A stretch of 64,000 bases of DNA, from the NCBI GenBank assembly GCA_963377175.1, contig CAUJNA010000446.1, forward strand, positions 1,721,435 through 1,785,434, written 5' to 3'. Origin of the DNA: Effrenium voratum. Taxonomy: Eukaryota; Sar; Dinophyceae; Suessiales; Symbiodiniaceae. The notes beneath the pieces are model-generated. The model did no database searches. It saw only the letters and a list, made by a program, of their open reading frames with translations, and was not told where the DNA came from. The position numbers and the translations under genes are program-made. Below are positions 11,896-24,936 of the stretch, piece by piece (the first letter of the stretch is position 1; the number at the start of each line of letters is the position of its first letter).

Positions 11896-11956
11896 GACTG
11901 GCCGAATCGAATCTCTGCAGCTTCGTAGCACGAAGCTCCGCATCCATCTCCCCCAC
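11896..11956 (-). CDS. Exon candidate, coiled-coil-like
   Basis: 61 nt between acceptor TTTCTGGGCTCAG/GTGGGG and donor GCCAGTC/GTGGGC. Reads VGEMDAELRATKLQRFDSAS. Both its acceptor and that of the next candidate (10298) are CTCAG/GT, suggesting related exons. Confidence 0.4.
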
Positions 11957-14031
11957 CTGAGCCCAGAAACCTTAAGACTTGAGCGGCGCTTGACGCCGTT
12001 TCTCTAAGGCTTGATTCCTTTTCCATTCTCAGCCATCCTTCTTTTCAAAAACCCATCGCCATTTCCCCAGTTTTTTTTAGTGGCTTTCTAGAAAGAAGGA
12101 TTCTTGGAAAGAATGGGGAAGTTACTTTTAGAGTTTCACCGAGCTGTCTGGAGGGGTCCGCTGTCATGGTTATGTGTAAGGTTTACTTAGGATGTTTACA
12201 CGATATCAAGGTTTGCTTAGGAGGTTTTACGATAACCCCAAAAAAAGCCGGTAGCAGAAGCTACTAGAAAGGATTTGCACTTGCAAAAAGTCCAAACGTT
12301 TTGTTTACCACTAGAATGGTCTTTCAAAACGTGTATTGCAGTCCAGGAACTCAGAAAAGTGTGACAAACAATCTTTGTCTCACTTTTTAACATGGGGTAC
12401 TCAAGCAGGGCAGTTCCCTTTGGGCTTGATGAACCAAAATTGGTGGGAGGAAACAAAGGGGCCTGGCTGAAAATCAGCTTGATTCCTAAAACAGGGAACC
12501 TGACAGAAAGGTCCTGGAAGACAATGGTCCTGTGAAAGGGACAATTGTCTTGGGTCCATGGCAAAGTGGACTGGAGGATGATTGACCGAACTTTTCCCAG
12601 CCCTAAGAAGTTGTCTCCGGCTAAGGCTTCGAAGCCAATGCCACAAAACGCCTTGCCCAAGACCCCCCCAAACCAATTCACGCCTCTCGTTTGGCTTCGG
12701 GGCGCCTGTGGCACCAAACCGAGTGGTCTGACCTTCCGGACAAGCGCTCGACAGCTTTAGCTTATGGAGTGGGGTTCCCCAGTGGGGCTGTGAGACAATT
12801 ACCAGCAACCCGGCTTGCAACCCTCCGACCATTGATGAAACTTGCCGGGCTGGAAGCAATGCGACACCTAGCCGCGCATCAGCGGGACTGGAGGTCCAGG
12901 GGTCCCTGTTGCTGATGTGTGCAACGCTTCGTTGAGCTATGGCCTTTACCACGGGGATGCAGTCTTTCGTTCTGTGGATTGCGGTCTTCTCACCTGCCCA
13001 AAGGACCTGACATGACATGACAATAAAAGGCTATCCTTTTGCGGCCATGATGCTCCTTACTTTCTCTGGTCGGAGCGTCACTGATAAGATCAGATAAGCA
13101 GGTCAATCAGGTCTGGTTTCAATGGCCAATCATTCTGGATAAAGAGTTGGACTCCCCATTGATGAACCTCGGCTGCAGGGACCTTTAGATTTGACAAGGG
13201 CGGATTGTGCAGTCAAGAAGGATAAAACCAAAAGAAGCCGGTGAGACATATCCGCGTTCGGGCCCCGCGCCAAATGCGCCAGACCGCTCCTGGAATCTTC
13301 CAGGGACGCCACCTCACCGCACGCCGCAGGCCCTTCTTGTCAACGACCCGAAAAGGACATGACGAAAAAGGATGCAGGTCGTTGAAGTTAATTCTTGATT
13401 GAAGGGGGACCGAAATGGGGCCAACCAACCAGATTTATCTTAGCATATATTGTCAATGCGAAACGAATTGTGAACCCAAACACATGCACAATCCACACAA
13501 TTGAGATCGTGAACACTCGCTTAGCCTTGGGTCGTCATAACACGGTGGTGACCTTTTGGTATGTCGCCAAGCACAGTTTCAACAGCGGCTGGGTTGATGT
13601 TGAAATGGGAAAAGCAAGGCCGGGTCGATCCAGCAGAGCTCTTGCATAAAGTGTCTTTTGTGTTCCTACGCGACCGGGAGCAAATCAGTTTCCGAACATG
13701 TAATGCTGCCCCTGGATTTGTCTAAAAGCTCGCAAATATACCCCAAACAAGTCATAGACACGTGCTACACAGGCCCAACAAAAAGCAAACAGTTATCTGT
13801 ACCTGCCCCAGTCTCTTCTGCAAATTGCCCAAACGCCGCGTGAAGAAGGGTGGTTTCTGGATGGGTAAAAAGAGGGGGGGGGGGAATGGACCCTTTGAAA
13901 TAGGTGATTCAATTTGTTGGGTGTCCAACCCCTTTCGTGTGGTTTGTAGGACATGGTGCAAAATTATGGCCTTCTGCGGTAGGAAATAAAAACTTTTCCT
14001 AGATGCCACAGTCAGGTTGTAGGATCTCTAC

Positions 14032-14121
14032 TGAGACAAGCTCTGAGGCGCCGGGCGGAAACAGAGGCTGAGGCAGAGCGTTGTGAGGCTGTGGTGGCGA
14101 CTCCTTGCAGCTCGACCCCCA
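14032..14121 (-). CDS. Exon candidate
   Basis: 90 nt between acceptor GGTTGAGCCAAG/TGG and donor TTGTCTCA/GTAGAG. Two frames are open: one reads VGVELQGVATTASQRSASAS, the other is Pro-rich. The frame choice is not settled. Confidence 0.35.
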
Positions 14122-14248
14122 CTTGGCTCAACCGCATTTGCTGGGTTTCCCTGTTGAAGGTTTCTTGACCAGACCTAGACCCCCGGCAAAGAGGACGACT
14201 TGTTGCTGGTTGAATGGGAAAATGACGCTAAGTCCGGCAATGTTTAAA

Positions 14249-14352
14249 TGGGTGTGTCTTTTTTGAGGGTATCCCCTTTTTGGCACTTTTAGAAGGGAAC
14301 CAGAAGGACACCCACCTTTCGGGGGGGGGTCGCCTAAAAAAGGACACACCCA
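14249..14352 (+). mobile_element. MITE-like inverted repeat (TGGGTGTGTC ends)
   Basis: Left TGGGTGTGTCTTTTTTGAG, right CTAAAAAAGGACACACCCA, about 104 bp. Related ends occur near 35780-35815 (AAAAAGAAACACACCCA). No duplication was recognised. Confidence 0.5.
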
Positions 14353-14941
14353 AAGCAAGCTGAAAAGGGCACCCTCGAAAACACATATGCACAGAAATGA
14401 GCAAATGTTGCGGCCCAACTTCACCAACAAATCTGATCTTCAGATTCCGTTTTGTGGTCATAGTGGGATGTGTTATCAATTCTTGCAAATCTTTAAAATT
14501 ATACTAGTCAAAGGCATGGGTTTGTTTACGTGTTTTGTGTGTATTAAGACCTAAGGCTCAGTAAACCAATAATTGGGAGGCGTCTTTGCGGGGCTTCGGT
14601 GTCGGTCGCAACCGCTTCGAAGGGAAACCAAAGCAAAACATAAGACGCTTCCCCCCGTTGAAAGACACGGTGCAAACACGGGCTGCATCACCCCAGCCAA
14701 AGCTGTTCGGGTGATGATCACCCGAAGCTAAGCAAATGTGACAGCGCGAAATCCCATGTGTCTCAAGTTAGGAATCCGCTGGTTGGGGTGGTTTAATGCA
14801 CCCCGTCATCCCAGGAGAAACAGCTCGCCTTACCAAATTGCAACAGTTTGCCTTAACCTCAACCATTTGTGGCAACCCTAATATGACATGTGTCTGATGT
14901 TTTGACCACATACCTAGTGAGCCTCAAAAACATTTTTCTGT

Positions 14942-15072
14942 GGCCATGGGTCAAAATCCAAATCGTACCCCCAGTGAACATTCCAATCCAACCACTAAAA
15001 TTGGTTCTAAACTGGGTGGTGAATTCCTACCAACCAAAATGGGCTCCCAAAACGGTTTTGACACCCACAGCC
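14942..15072 (+). mobile_element. MITE family 1, copy C
   Basis: 131 bp with ends GGCCATGGGTCAAAA and TTTTGACACCCACAGCC; the interior shares CGTACCCCCAGTGAACATTC and GGGTGGTGAATTC with copies A, B and D. Confidence 0.75.
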
Positions 15073-16676
15073 ATGTAAGTTTCAGAGGCGTTGCCTTCCA
15101 ACTTGAACCGATTTCCTCCCCCCCGAATTCCTTGGCTCAGCGGCTTCGACACCTGCCGGAATCAGACCGCTGGGGAACCTGGTAGCTTGGATCGGTCCCG
15201 GAGACCAAAAGAAAACCGGTCCCATGTTCCATTGGTCCATGCCCAGAATTCAGCCAGAGCCACTGGTCGAAGACAGCACGAAAGATCACAGTAGCTTTCT
15301 GGCTACGATCCTCAAATAAGCCCATCGCTTTTGTTGGTTTCCCTTCGGGGACCATTCCCATCAAGCTGCAGAGGGTGAGAATGAAGCTCACGCGAGGCCA
15401 TCCGCTTGTGACAAACATCTGCTTACGGCAGGGTTCCGTTTGTGGGCCACGTTCAACATTCTGTCCCCAACCGACATGGGATTCTGGTGAACCTCTATTT
15501 CCGCAATTTGATGGCGGACGACGGGCAAATATTGGCCGTTGCGGAGACCCCTGCCGACCGTGGAAGCCTTAGTCGGCTGCAAGGTTGGCCTTGTGTCAAC
15601 CCTGACCCTCGGTGGCTGGTCTTTGGGGGGTTGGTAATTAGGGTCCCTGATTATGTGTCTTTGCTGAAGAAGAAACTCAATTGATGTAAAAACCCGCCAA
15701 CCAAAACGGGAACTGTGAGGATCCCTCTGTCAACCCGTGATGGGGTTGGTAGTTGAATTGTATAGTGCGCACCATTGCAACCATCACCCCCCCCCCCTTC
15801 CCCCAAATCAGTGCCGCAGTTGGCCTTTGGCACAGGGGCAAGATGTCCCTCGCATGTATTGCAATTGAAGAGAGAATCCTTGGCATGGCCCCCGGAACGA
15901 TTCTTCCTTCCAAAGCTTCCTTCGGATCCCTGGTTCGTGTAGGGTCCCTCCCGCCCGTCCGTAGCTGCTTGCTTTTCTTCCATGGTATTCCTGTTCGGTG
16001 GGGGCTCCGCCACCCCCGGAGCGATCTGTTCTTTGGGAGGGATTGGCCTCTGACTCAGGTCACAGGCCTCTGCACTGACTCGCGGCATGGGTTCGCGGGC
16101 TGAAGTACAAACTTTTGGCCCAAAAATGATGAAACACCCGGCAACCAAACCATTTCGCCAAGTCTTAGGGGTAACTGTTCTACCACCTCCCCAACATAAT
16201 GCCCCCAACACAAAAGCAGAAACCTGGCGAGAAGTTGAACAGTTGGAAACTGAACAGGTAAGCTTGCAAAAACACACCATGACAATGAATGAGGCACATT
16301 TTGATTACTAACATGTTGCCTCATGATATGATTGCTTAAGTTCCTGTTTACCTCTGCTGTTTTTCCATGGCCCAGCCAAACATAGCGTGATCCATTCTGG
16401 TCCCTGTGTGTGAACCTTGGAATCCCTAAAATGTACTAATGGCGACTCCCAGCTATGATTTCGTTGGACAGAATTTTTGACTGTTCTCCCAGATTAGCAT
16501 TTAGCTCAGTTCTCAGCTCTAGTGACAATGTCAACACAGCTCTCCCAGGTGTGCTGTTCAAAACGGTTCGTGTTGGCCAATCCTAATTCAGAATCTCTAG
16601 AGGGAAACCACTGCAAAGGAGACTCCTCGAGCAACCCAAGGGAACTATGAAGGATTGCTTCGGGATACAGTTACAG

Positions 16677-16793
16677 CAGGGATCCTTACATTATCACCTG
16701 AACATTGCCTTGTAAATGGTGGCTTCCCTTTGTTTTGGTGGAAAAAGCAACATGTTTCAAATGGTTGCAAAATGTATATTTTAAGGAGCCCTG
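16677..16793 (+). mobile_element. MITE family 2, copy 2
   Basis: Ends CAGGGATCCTTA and TTAAGGAGCCCTG; perfect 5-bp duplication TACAG at 16672-16676 and 16794-16798. About 85-90% identical to the copy at 6865. Lies 36 bp past the donor of the exon candidate at 16831-16905. Confidence 0.85.
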
Positions 16794-16830
16794 TACAGCT
16801 TTCCGAGCATTCCGCCCCGAGTGAGCTCAC

Positions 16831-16905
16831 GATTTGGTCAGTGCAGATGGGATTCGGGTCCGGGGCATTCTGCAGAGACTCCCCACAGAAGGCGCCGGTG
16901 GCCCC
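16831..16905 (-). CDS. Exon candidate, hypothetical protein
   Basis: 75 nt (25 codons) between acceptor TTGCTCGCAAG/GGG and the strong donor CAAATC/GTGAGC. Reads GATGAFCGESLQNAPDPNPI and CTDQI. MITE family 2 copy 2 lies just inside the following intron. Confidence 0.45.
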
Positions 16906-17199
16906 CTTGCGAGCAAGGAGTGGACCGGGAAAATATAGAAAATATGCATGCATAGGGAGGCGGCGAAACATACTAATCAGGGGCAGGAAACCACCTTTTG
17001 CAATATGGAATGAATGTTCTATAGGCGAGGTATCCTCTCGGGTATCCGAAGTTGACAGCACCACTTCAACCAGCCCTGGTTGGTAGTCACGACGCCTCCG
17101 AATTGCGGCGACTCGCCCGCAGAAAAACTTGGCGAAAGATGCGCAGCGGATTAAGGCGCCGCCGTGCAAACGCGAAGCGGCGACGTCAGCACGTCAGGC

Positions 17200-20100
17200 A
17201 GTGGACATATGCAGTTATTGTTTCTTCAAAGGACTTCAAGTAGGGTTTTGTTTGCCCTCAAAAACTGGTCAAACAAAATATTTTGAGCTGTTTACATCAC
17301 ACAAGTTCTATTGATGATGAATTTGGAAGACCCTATTCATCGGGGGATATCGGGGGAATTTCCTTCAACATGAACTATAATTTCCCACTTTGAGGAGAAC
17401 TATCCCAATTCCCTGACTAGTAGGCTCCTCCAGATTGATCCGAGGTTGCTATTCGCCACCTAAAACTGCTTCAGGAGGCTTCTGGGCCATACCCTGCCAA
17501 AAGACATTCCGTTTGTCCAGTCTGCGTCGCAAAAGGGGACATGGAACCAAGTGGAACTCCAGGGATGACACCCTCCCCCAAGTTCATTTTTCAGGGGCCG
17601 GGGATGCAACCTGTTCGGAACCTGCTTCCCGCCACGCGCTTGCCGGAACCGGAACCGGCCGGCTTGCCCGCGGGTTGGTGGAAACAGAACCCGAGACATC
17701 CGACCTCGGCAGACAACCTACACGGGCAACATACATGGAATGGCACGGTGGTTCGAAAAAATCCTGCACCAGTTGGTAAGCGGTTTTGTCCCATGTATAA
17801 GATCCAGACAACTGGTGCGAAGTGGAATTTGTCCAATCGCGGTCGGGGTTCGTGGTGGCTGAATAGGGCCTTGCAATGCCTGATAAAGTCAATTATTGGA
17901 CCCGTTTCTGGGAATTCCACGCTTGGGACAGTGGCGATGTTATGACCATCCTCTTCAAGTCGCAAGCAAAGCCAAATACGGACAAACAAATCTAGCAATT
18001 CACTGATTCAAGTTTGGTCAAGTCTACGTACAGCATAATATGCACCCTTGTGTCCTTACACATGGGTGCATGCCCAGTCAAACATAGTGTACTCTCAAAG
18101 CTCAAAGAACCTCTTAGACTCTTCAATGCCCTCTTGTGCTTGAAGGGGGGCCGTGGACCAGTCACGTCACAAAGCCAGTGACAAATCTGTGTTCCAAAAC
18201 ACCCGCCCCACTAGCAACCTCCTGATCCAAGTAAAAATAAACTTGCGGAAGCCAAATTTTCGGCCACTCCGGTAATACGGGGGAGAACTGGAGAATATGT
18301 TCCCCCCTCAATTATCATCCCACTTAAAGGACACTTTCCTGACAGCTGGCTCAATCCCTAGACCATGCCTACCAACCCCGAGACCTATTTGTAGGTCTAG
18401 CAATGGTTTGGACAGGCCTCCCCAAATGCTTTCCTTTGGGTGATTTAAATGTCACCTTTTGAGCGGCAACAAATATTGGTCAAACACAGAGACTTTGACA
18501 TCACCCGAAATCATCCGATTTTCTGAACGAAAAAAACAACAAAACACTTCATGGCTTTAACTTCTTGAGCTTACCCAAAACGGACCTTCGCGATTAGACA
18601 ACCCCCCCTGTGCAAACTAGCAGCATTGCGGCGCGTCTTTGGCCATCCGCTGTCCCTGCAAGCAGGACCCATGCGTTCTGCGTGGGTGGCCCTTTCAGGC
18701 GAGTTTAGACTGAAACTCAAAGGGAAAACAATTTCTTTGAGCGGGGGTCCCCCGTTTTGAAACATACCCAAACGGGTCTCAGCAAAATGGGCTCCTTTCG
18801 GATACTACACACATTATCGTTCTTGGTGCAAGCTCCTCAAGTAAAACCGTTTCAGGCCCCTAATGTACCTCAAAAAATAGGGGAGATACAACCCCGTTTT
18901 AACTCATGTGAACAAGAGGAGGCCCAGTCCAAAACTACTAGCCAACAACCTGATTGGCTCCCCACCTCCTCTCTTGCAGGAACGAAAATGGGTCTAACAT
19001 GCTTATTTAGATCAACCTCTTAATCAGTAAAATTGCCAACCCACGAAACGTCCCCCCGGTCCCGTTGCAAGACCATACTCAAGGCCTCTTTGGCCATAAA
19101 ACCCTGGATTAGAAACCGGATAAATGGGGGATGGTGGTCCTGGGAAAAGTGAATGCTTTTCAAATGAGACACCCTATAGATGAACCGGGGGCTTATTCAT
19201 CTTGGGTTGGCATTCAAGCCATAAAGAAAATCCAGTTACTCACAGATACAGATGGACATGGTGTGCTGACATTTTCAAGAGGACATGGGAAAACTTGCGA
19301 GTCCCCCTGGCTTTTATGGTATTTTTTGTTTTCAAAAGCCGTCGAGGCCCTAGTTGCCGAGCCTAGAAGGCTCCAGCGGCCAGGATGTGATAGCAAAGCC
19401 CGCCGCTCAGGATGTGCAGCAAGCCTCGGACCGCCAAGCGAGGCCAAAGCTCAGCTTTGGCGAATTTCCTGTACCTCCATTTGCTTAAAAATTACAAACA
19501 TGTTTGCAGTAGTGATAGATTCCAATTGAAACCAACAGGGGAAAGAAAACAAAATAAGCAAATGGAAGTGTAGGTTTCTTCGCATGGCAACCTCCATCTC
19601 TCCATCCCTTGGTGCATACGCTCAGCTTCCTTGGTGGTTGGGATTGGTGTTGCTGTTTCCTTTTTGTTTAGGGGTGGTTCAAATCCCCCAGTCACCGATT
19701 CAAACAACAAAGCAAGGGTTGCCTGAGCCAAGGTGGCAATGGGAACAACAGCTTGCCACAACCCACCCCCCCCCCCCAATTTCGCGCAGGGTCAGGGCTA
19801 AATGAGCCTTTTAAGACCAAATCAGCTTGTTTATCCGTCTTGAACACCTTGTTCATCTGCCCCCTAGTTGGGCACCAAATGGCACCAAGTTACGTTTGAG
19901 GATCCTGCCTACCCTCATTTTTTCGTCCGGAGGCTTGGTTGTCCCTCATTTCCCCCTCTGGGTTTTAACCAACTTCTAAGGTATGCGATTCAGGAGTCAG
20001 CAGATCAATCGTTTGTCTGCTTTCGTCGCCCGCGTCGACTGGAAGGCACAAGTTCAAATCTTGTAGCCCTGGACTAAAATGATGAAGACACCTCCCAACA

Positions 20101-20460
20101 AAACAATGAAGTTTGCCAACTCACGGGATAAGCCAGGGTAGTCGTTCTGCAAAGTCGCAGCTGATTCCGAAAAACCCCAGCAAGCGATCCCAAGCAAACG
20201 ACCTTCATCGTGGCTTCCGTCCATTTTACCGATCCGAATCCCGGCTCTCAGAAGGAAAATCACCAGGCGGGCCTCAAATCGGGATCCTTCTTTGTGAGGG
20301 TCGCAGTCTCAAGTTGAGCCATGCGTGGCGCTAATTTTTGTACCATTGTCAAAGCCAAAGCGGTTAGTCAAAGGGAAACAACCCCAGTTCCTGACAGGAA
20401 TCCCCCAGAAACAGTCATCAAAAGCTACTCCTGTTTTGAGAGTGAACCTAGGGGTCCCCT
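17200..20460. other. No supported gene
   Basis: Only short open frames without coding-like bias, apart from a weak patch at 19340-19465. Contains MITE family 4 copy 3. A tRNA T-arm look-alike at about 20045-20065 is discussed under rejected items. Confidence 0.5.
19473..19569 (+). mobile_element. MITE family 4, copy 3
   Basis: Inverted ends ACCTCCATTTGCTTA and TAAGCAAATGGAAGT (14 of 15); interior GCAGTAGTGATAGATTCC and ACCAACAGGGGAAA. Confidence 0.65.
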
Positions 20461-20514
20461 TCAAAAAAACAACAACAAAAGTAACAAAAAGCAAACAACG
20501 GCGTGGACGGAGGC

Positions 20515-20679
20515 CAGTCGCGCTCCACATGGGCCCCGATCCCAGAGTTTGTGTGCCGAGGCGCTGTGACCCCATCCGCCTAGGCGGAAGTGCATGCACA
20601 GGGCCCCCAGGACGAAGTACCCGACTCCACACCTCGAATTTGGCGCCGCTTCGCCGAGAGGGTCTCTGTTCATTGCATC
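20515..20679 (-). CDS. Exon candidate, hypothetical protein
   Basis: Acceptor AGCTTTCCAG/GATGC at 20679, then about 55 codons with high third-position G/C: DAMNRDPLGEAAPNSRCGVG, YFVLGALCMHFRLGGWGHSA, SAHKLWDRGP. Possible donor CACGCC/GTTGTT near 20515. A hydrophobic stretch (VGYFVLGALCM) may be a membrane or buried segment. No family recognised. Confidence 0.4.
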
Positions 20680-22370
20680 CTGGAAAGCTGGATGGGCTTA
20701 TTAAGCGAAACCAAAAGAAGAACCGCGTCACTCTAAGATGGTTGCACCTAAACAATCCACCAAAAAGGGCTCACTGGGACTATAAAGGGTATATTGTCTG
20801 CTTTCCCCTATAGCAGCCACCCATGTCCGGACACTCCAGGGGAGGCCCATTTGCCATCAACTTTCGCGAAACTTTCGCGGACCTTACGCCAAGAATACTG
20901 AACATCAGGCTGTGAGGCACTGTGAGGTTGCGTTTAATTGGGCCCGAAAACTTCAAAACTCCGACTAGTTGCTTTCTGCTGGGGGTCGCCTTTGCAGCGA
21001 CGTATTTGTTTGTGGCAATCCTCAGGCCGCGCTTTCCTCCGACCAATTTTTGTCCGTGTGCATCACTGCCAGCAATTACACATCGTTCATCAGTCCATCT
21101 TTATTTTAGCAAGTCACTCTTACACAGTTGACAACTTTAAAGATGAAGTCGCGGAGGGCAACGCTAAGCCAAACATGCTTCCCCTTCAATACATGAATAC
21201 GAGGACCTTTCGCACGACTCCGATACCTGGATCTTCCAAAATGTGTGAGATCATGCCTTTTCTTGAAAAGCTCCTTTTTCACAAACAACGCCTTTCGCGT
21301 CTCCAGGCATTCTTCACATTGTTGCTCTTCTGGGACAAATCCATGAAGGCGAAACGGCGACAATACCCGACCAAACGGCGACTTTCCAAACTTGAAACTT
21401 GACACGTTCGCAGTGAAAAAGCGGGAATGTTCGAGCAAAGGGCTGAGATCTGTGCTTCAGCCAATGGTTCAGAAAGATGCACACCTGAAGGTTCACTGAA
21501 ATATACACCTAGGGGACGGGGGCTCTGATTTCTCTCCGGTTTCCGGGATAAGCTCGGGACAAGCAGGTCGGCCAAGGCGCGCAGTGTTCTGGAAATCTCC
21601 TGATCCAGGGAGTTGTTTTCTTTTCCGGCACCAAAACTGGACACCTACCTGATGGAACAACCTTGATTGCCCAAGAAGTTCGTCTAAAGATCCAAGCCGA
21701 TAGCAATCAAGTTGAGATAAGGGAAATGGGACGATCTGGCAATCCCTGGAGCGCAAGGCACTTTTGGTGAAGCCACGGCCTGTATTCCAATACGGGCGGG
21801 GGGGTGTCCAACACTTGGGCGCTTCGGCTTTAAAAATTCACAGCCAAAGCGATCCCATAGCAAGCCACCCACTGGAGAGCTCTGTTTGCTTCAGCTCGCC
21901 CTACAACAAGCAACGAGAGCGTTCCCAAAAAAAGAGCCAAGTGGGTGTTGTGTATTTGCCCCTGGCCCGCGCCAAAGGGAAACCACCAGCCCCAAGCTTT
22001 CAAGAGTACCAGCTATGCCAGAGTGGTCCTGAGTGAGAGGATTGCCTGTGGGTTGTTGCTGTGTCCATGTTCCTGGCATTTTGCTCACTCTGATAACCCC
22101 TGCTTCTTGGTACTGTGTTCTGGAGACGGGACCCCTCTGTTTTCATCGACAGGTGCCCCCCCGCCCCCAAACCTTGGCCCACATCTGGGGTACATAGGAA
22201 AGAGTGCCTGGTTCTGTTCCACGCATGTCTACAACTCAAACCATCAAATTAGCTTGGGCTCACTTCCTGAGCGCATTGGCCACAAATCCAAACTTCTCAG
22301 TTGCCACTCGAGTTGCCCCAGCCGGCGGGCGCGGCTCAAAATTAACCTGGGGTTACACAGGTGTTCGGGT

Positions 22371-22475
22371 ACCTTTCATTTGGCTAAGACACCTGGAAAA
22401 TATATACATATTTCCAGTAGTGATACAATTCCTTTTAAAACCAACAAGGAAAAAACAAACATCTATAGCAAATGG
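22371..22475 (+). mobile_element. MITE family 4, copy 4
   Basis: Inverted ends CTTTCATTTGGCTA and TAGCAAATGGAGG; interior CCAGTAGTGATACAATTCC and AAACCAACAAGGAAAA. Confidence 0.6.
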
Positions 22476-23272
22476 AGGCTACTGGTCCATTTCCCAGGGT
22501 GCCATTTTGCACCCCATTGAGCCACATCCAGGCCGGCCCCTCAAGCCGCCTCGCAGCAGTGGGGGCACCCAGTAGAGCAGCACCGCCATGCCGATGTTGG
22601 CCTCACCACTTCGCCACTTTCAACCCACAATCCCGAACCAGTGGCCTGGGGGAAAAAAAAAGCCGACGAGCACGATATGGGTTCGTGCACAAGTTCCCCC
22701 CGACTTCCGACTTGCCTTCGGGGTCTTCGTCTCAACACTCTTTGGAGCGCCCAACATCCGTGAGGACCCTTAGAGATTCCAAAAGATGTAAGGAGTGAAA
22801 CTCTTGGTTTGCCACTAAAATGGCTTCTGCAAAAGTGAAAAGTCCATGATCTCAGGGAGTGAGTGTCCGTAGAAACGTTTTGGCAGTGGCTTGGCCCAAG
22901 AAAGTACCCCAAGCTTTGAGTTTGCCACTCGCATGGTCCAAACCCAAAATTCTGCCACATCCCAGGAACTCGGGGAGTGAGGCAGGGCTTCCTTTGCAGA
23001 CTTCCGAACGCAATCTGCTTTGCTTTGGAAACTCTGGTGCAGGTGACCTTGTACCAACTATTGGTAACGGCCGTCCACCATGCTTAGCCGCCCGTGTGTT
23101 GGGGGTTCACAAGCCTTTGCACGGTGCCAGGCAAGAGAACAGAATGCTCTAAATCAGCTAAAGAAAATGTGTCCACTTCTTGGGTCTTTGGAGCGTGCTT
23201 GGCCAGCCTGAAGTCCTCTTAGTCTTAGTGGGCTTACCCAGAAAAAGGAAACACCCCCCACGGCCAAGAAGA

Positions 23273-23277
<5 letters not shown>

Positions 23278-23306
<29 letters not shown>
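23278..23306 (+). repeat. Poly(A) run
   Basis: 29 consecutive A. No retroposon body or target duplication was recognised next to it. Confidence 0.8.
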
Positions 23307-23308
<2 letters not shown>

Positions 23309-24864
23309 GAAAAACCAGCAAGTCCAGAGACCAATTCGACTTCAACGACCCTCCAAATTCCAAGGGTTAAGCCATAGGGCCAGAGACTGAAAAAAAAACA
23401 ACGAAGAAAAACCCGTACGTCCAGAGACTTGAGACCCCGATCCCAGTTCCAAGGGCCCCCTGGCCAAACGGTTCGGTGCGTGCCGAAACTTGCAGTGGTC
23501 TGGGGGCTTGGGAGCATCACAGGATCCCGGACTCAAACTTGACCAGACTTGTTATAGAACTGTTTGCAAAGACTTGAAGTGTTTGCAGGTTGAAAGGAAG
23601 CATGAAACCCGAAGACTTGGCAAGACGTCAAGTCCCCAACGTGAAAGTTCCGTTTGGCTGCTCTGTGGGTCCCAGTCGCTTGTCCCATTCAACCAAAACA
23701 ATCATGGCTTGAAGGTTCGGTCAAGCCGGGGATCTGTCTTGAAAAGATCCCCCAATGTCCAGATTCGGTGAGTTTGGCTTCTCACCCTACAACAGGAACA
23801 ACCACCCAGATGTTGGGCGGCTTCTCAAAATGGCTTCCCAAAAGGCGGCGGTCATCAACGAACTTTGACGGTCATCAACTGCACCTCCCGAGGAAACAAA
23901 TGGAATCCCCGAAGGCACCTTCTCGTTCTCACAGATTGATTCGTGTTCGCAAAATCGAAGAGCTCCAGAGACCCAATCGAACAGCTCCAACTCAGGGACC
24001 CGTGGATTTCCGGCTGATGACTTGAACGATAAAACCTCCATGCAGGGAAACCGGACAAAATCACACTGGAGGAGGTGGGACCCAGGGTCTGGGTCCATTT
24101 CAGTGACATCCGCAAGATCCTCCTGTGACTTGCAGCTGAAAGGAACACAACCCCAAACAATCCTTTGCAGAACCTCTCAAAGTGATCAGTGTAAGAGTGG
24201 TCACTGGATGTCCTATAAACAAACATTGAAACTTTCTGGCGGCTTCCATTGAACTGAGACTTTTTGATGCAAGAAAGGGAAGTTGAAAATTTCTATAGCC
24301 GCGCACTGCTGGGGTCGAAATCCCCCTTCCCCCCGACTCCATGCTTAAGGGGGTTGGGATGCAAGCGAAGGCAGAGTTGACCCATCCAAACACCTCGGGA
24401 GTCCGAGTCGCCATTCGCTCGGTGACTCCTGCATCTCGGAATGCCCAAAGCCGGCTGATGAAGTACCTGGCAGGAACCGGATGGAAGATGTCCGACCCTC
24501 CAAAGAGTCCGGTTAGGCAGAGTCTCTTTCTAGGGGAACCCAACTGTAACATGGGTTTCCTTTAGCTTTCCCTATGAACCCAAAACCATGGGGGACCCTC
24601 AAAAAGACACCCTTTCAAGTTTCTACACTCTTAGGGAGTCCTTTCTTTCCCTTTGAAGATCCGGTCGAGGTTCGCCAATAGAGGGAAAAAAACGTGTTGT
24701 GTCACACTTATCCCGCCGTCAGAGCTTACAGGCTTTAAGCGGGGAAGGGAAAGGCGGTCACCTCTCGAAATATGACTGGAAATAGGTGGAACTGCTCTGT
24801 GAACATCTGAGATCCTTTTTTGCCTGCCCCCCACCGCTCCTGAAAGCTGGGAAGACAAGGCGTG

Positions 24865-24936
24865 CTGCATCCCGACCTTTGCAACCCTACCAGTGTGTAC
24901 CACGTGCTGCATCCCGACTTTTGCAACCCTACCGCG
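24865..24936 (+). repeat. Two-copy tandem repeat, 40 bp
   Basis: GTGCTGCATCCCGACCTTTG and GTGCTGCATCCCGACTTTTG, each followed by CAACCCTACC. Confidence 0.8.

Noticed and set aside
20000..20075. tRNA T-arm look-alike (ACAAGTTCAAATCTTGT)
   Set aside because: A perfect 5-bp stem with a 7-nt TTCAAAT loop, but no matching acceptor, D-arm or anticodon arm could be placed around it.
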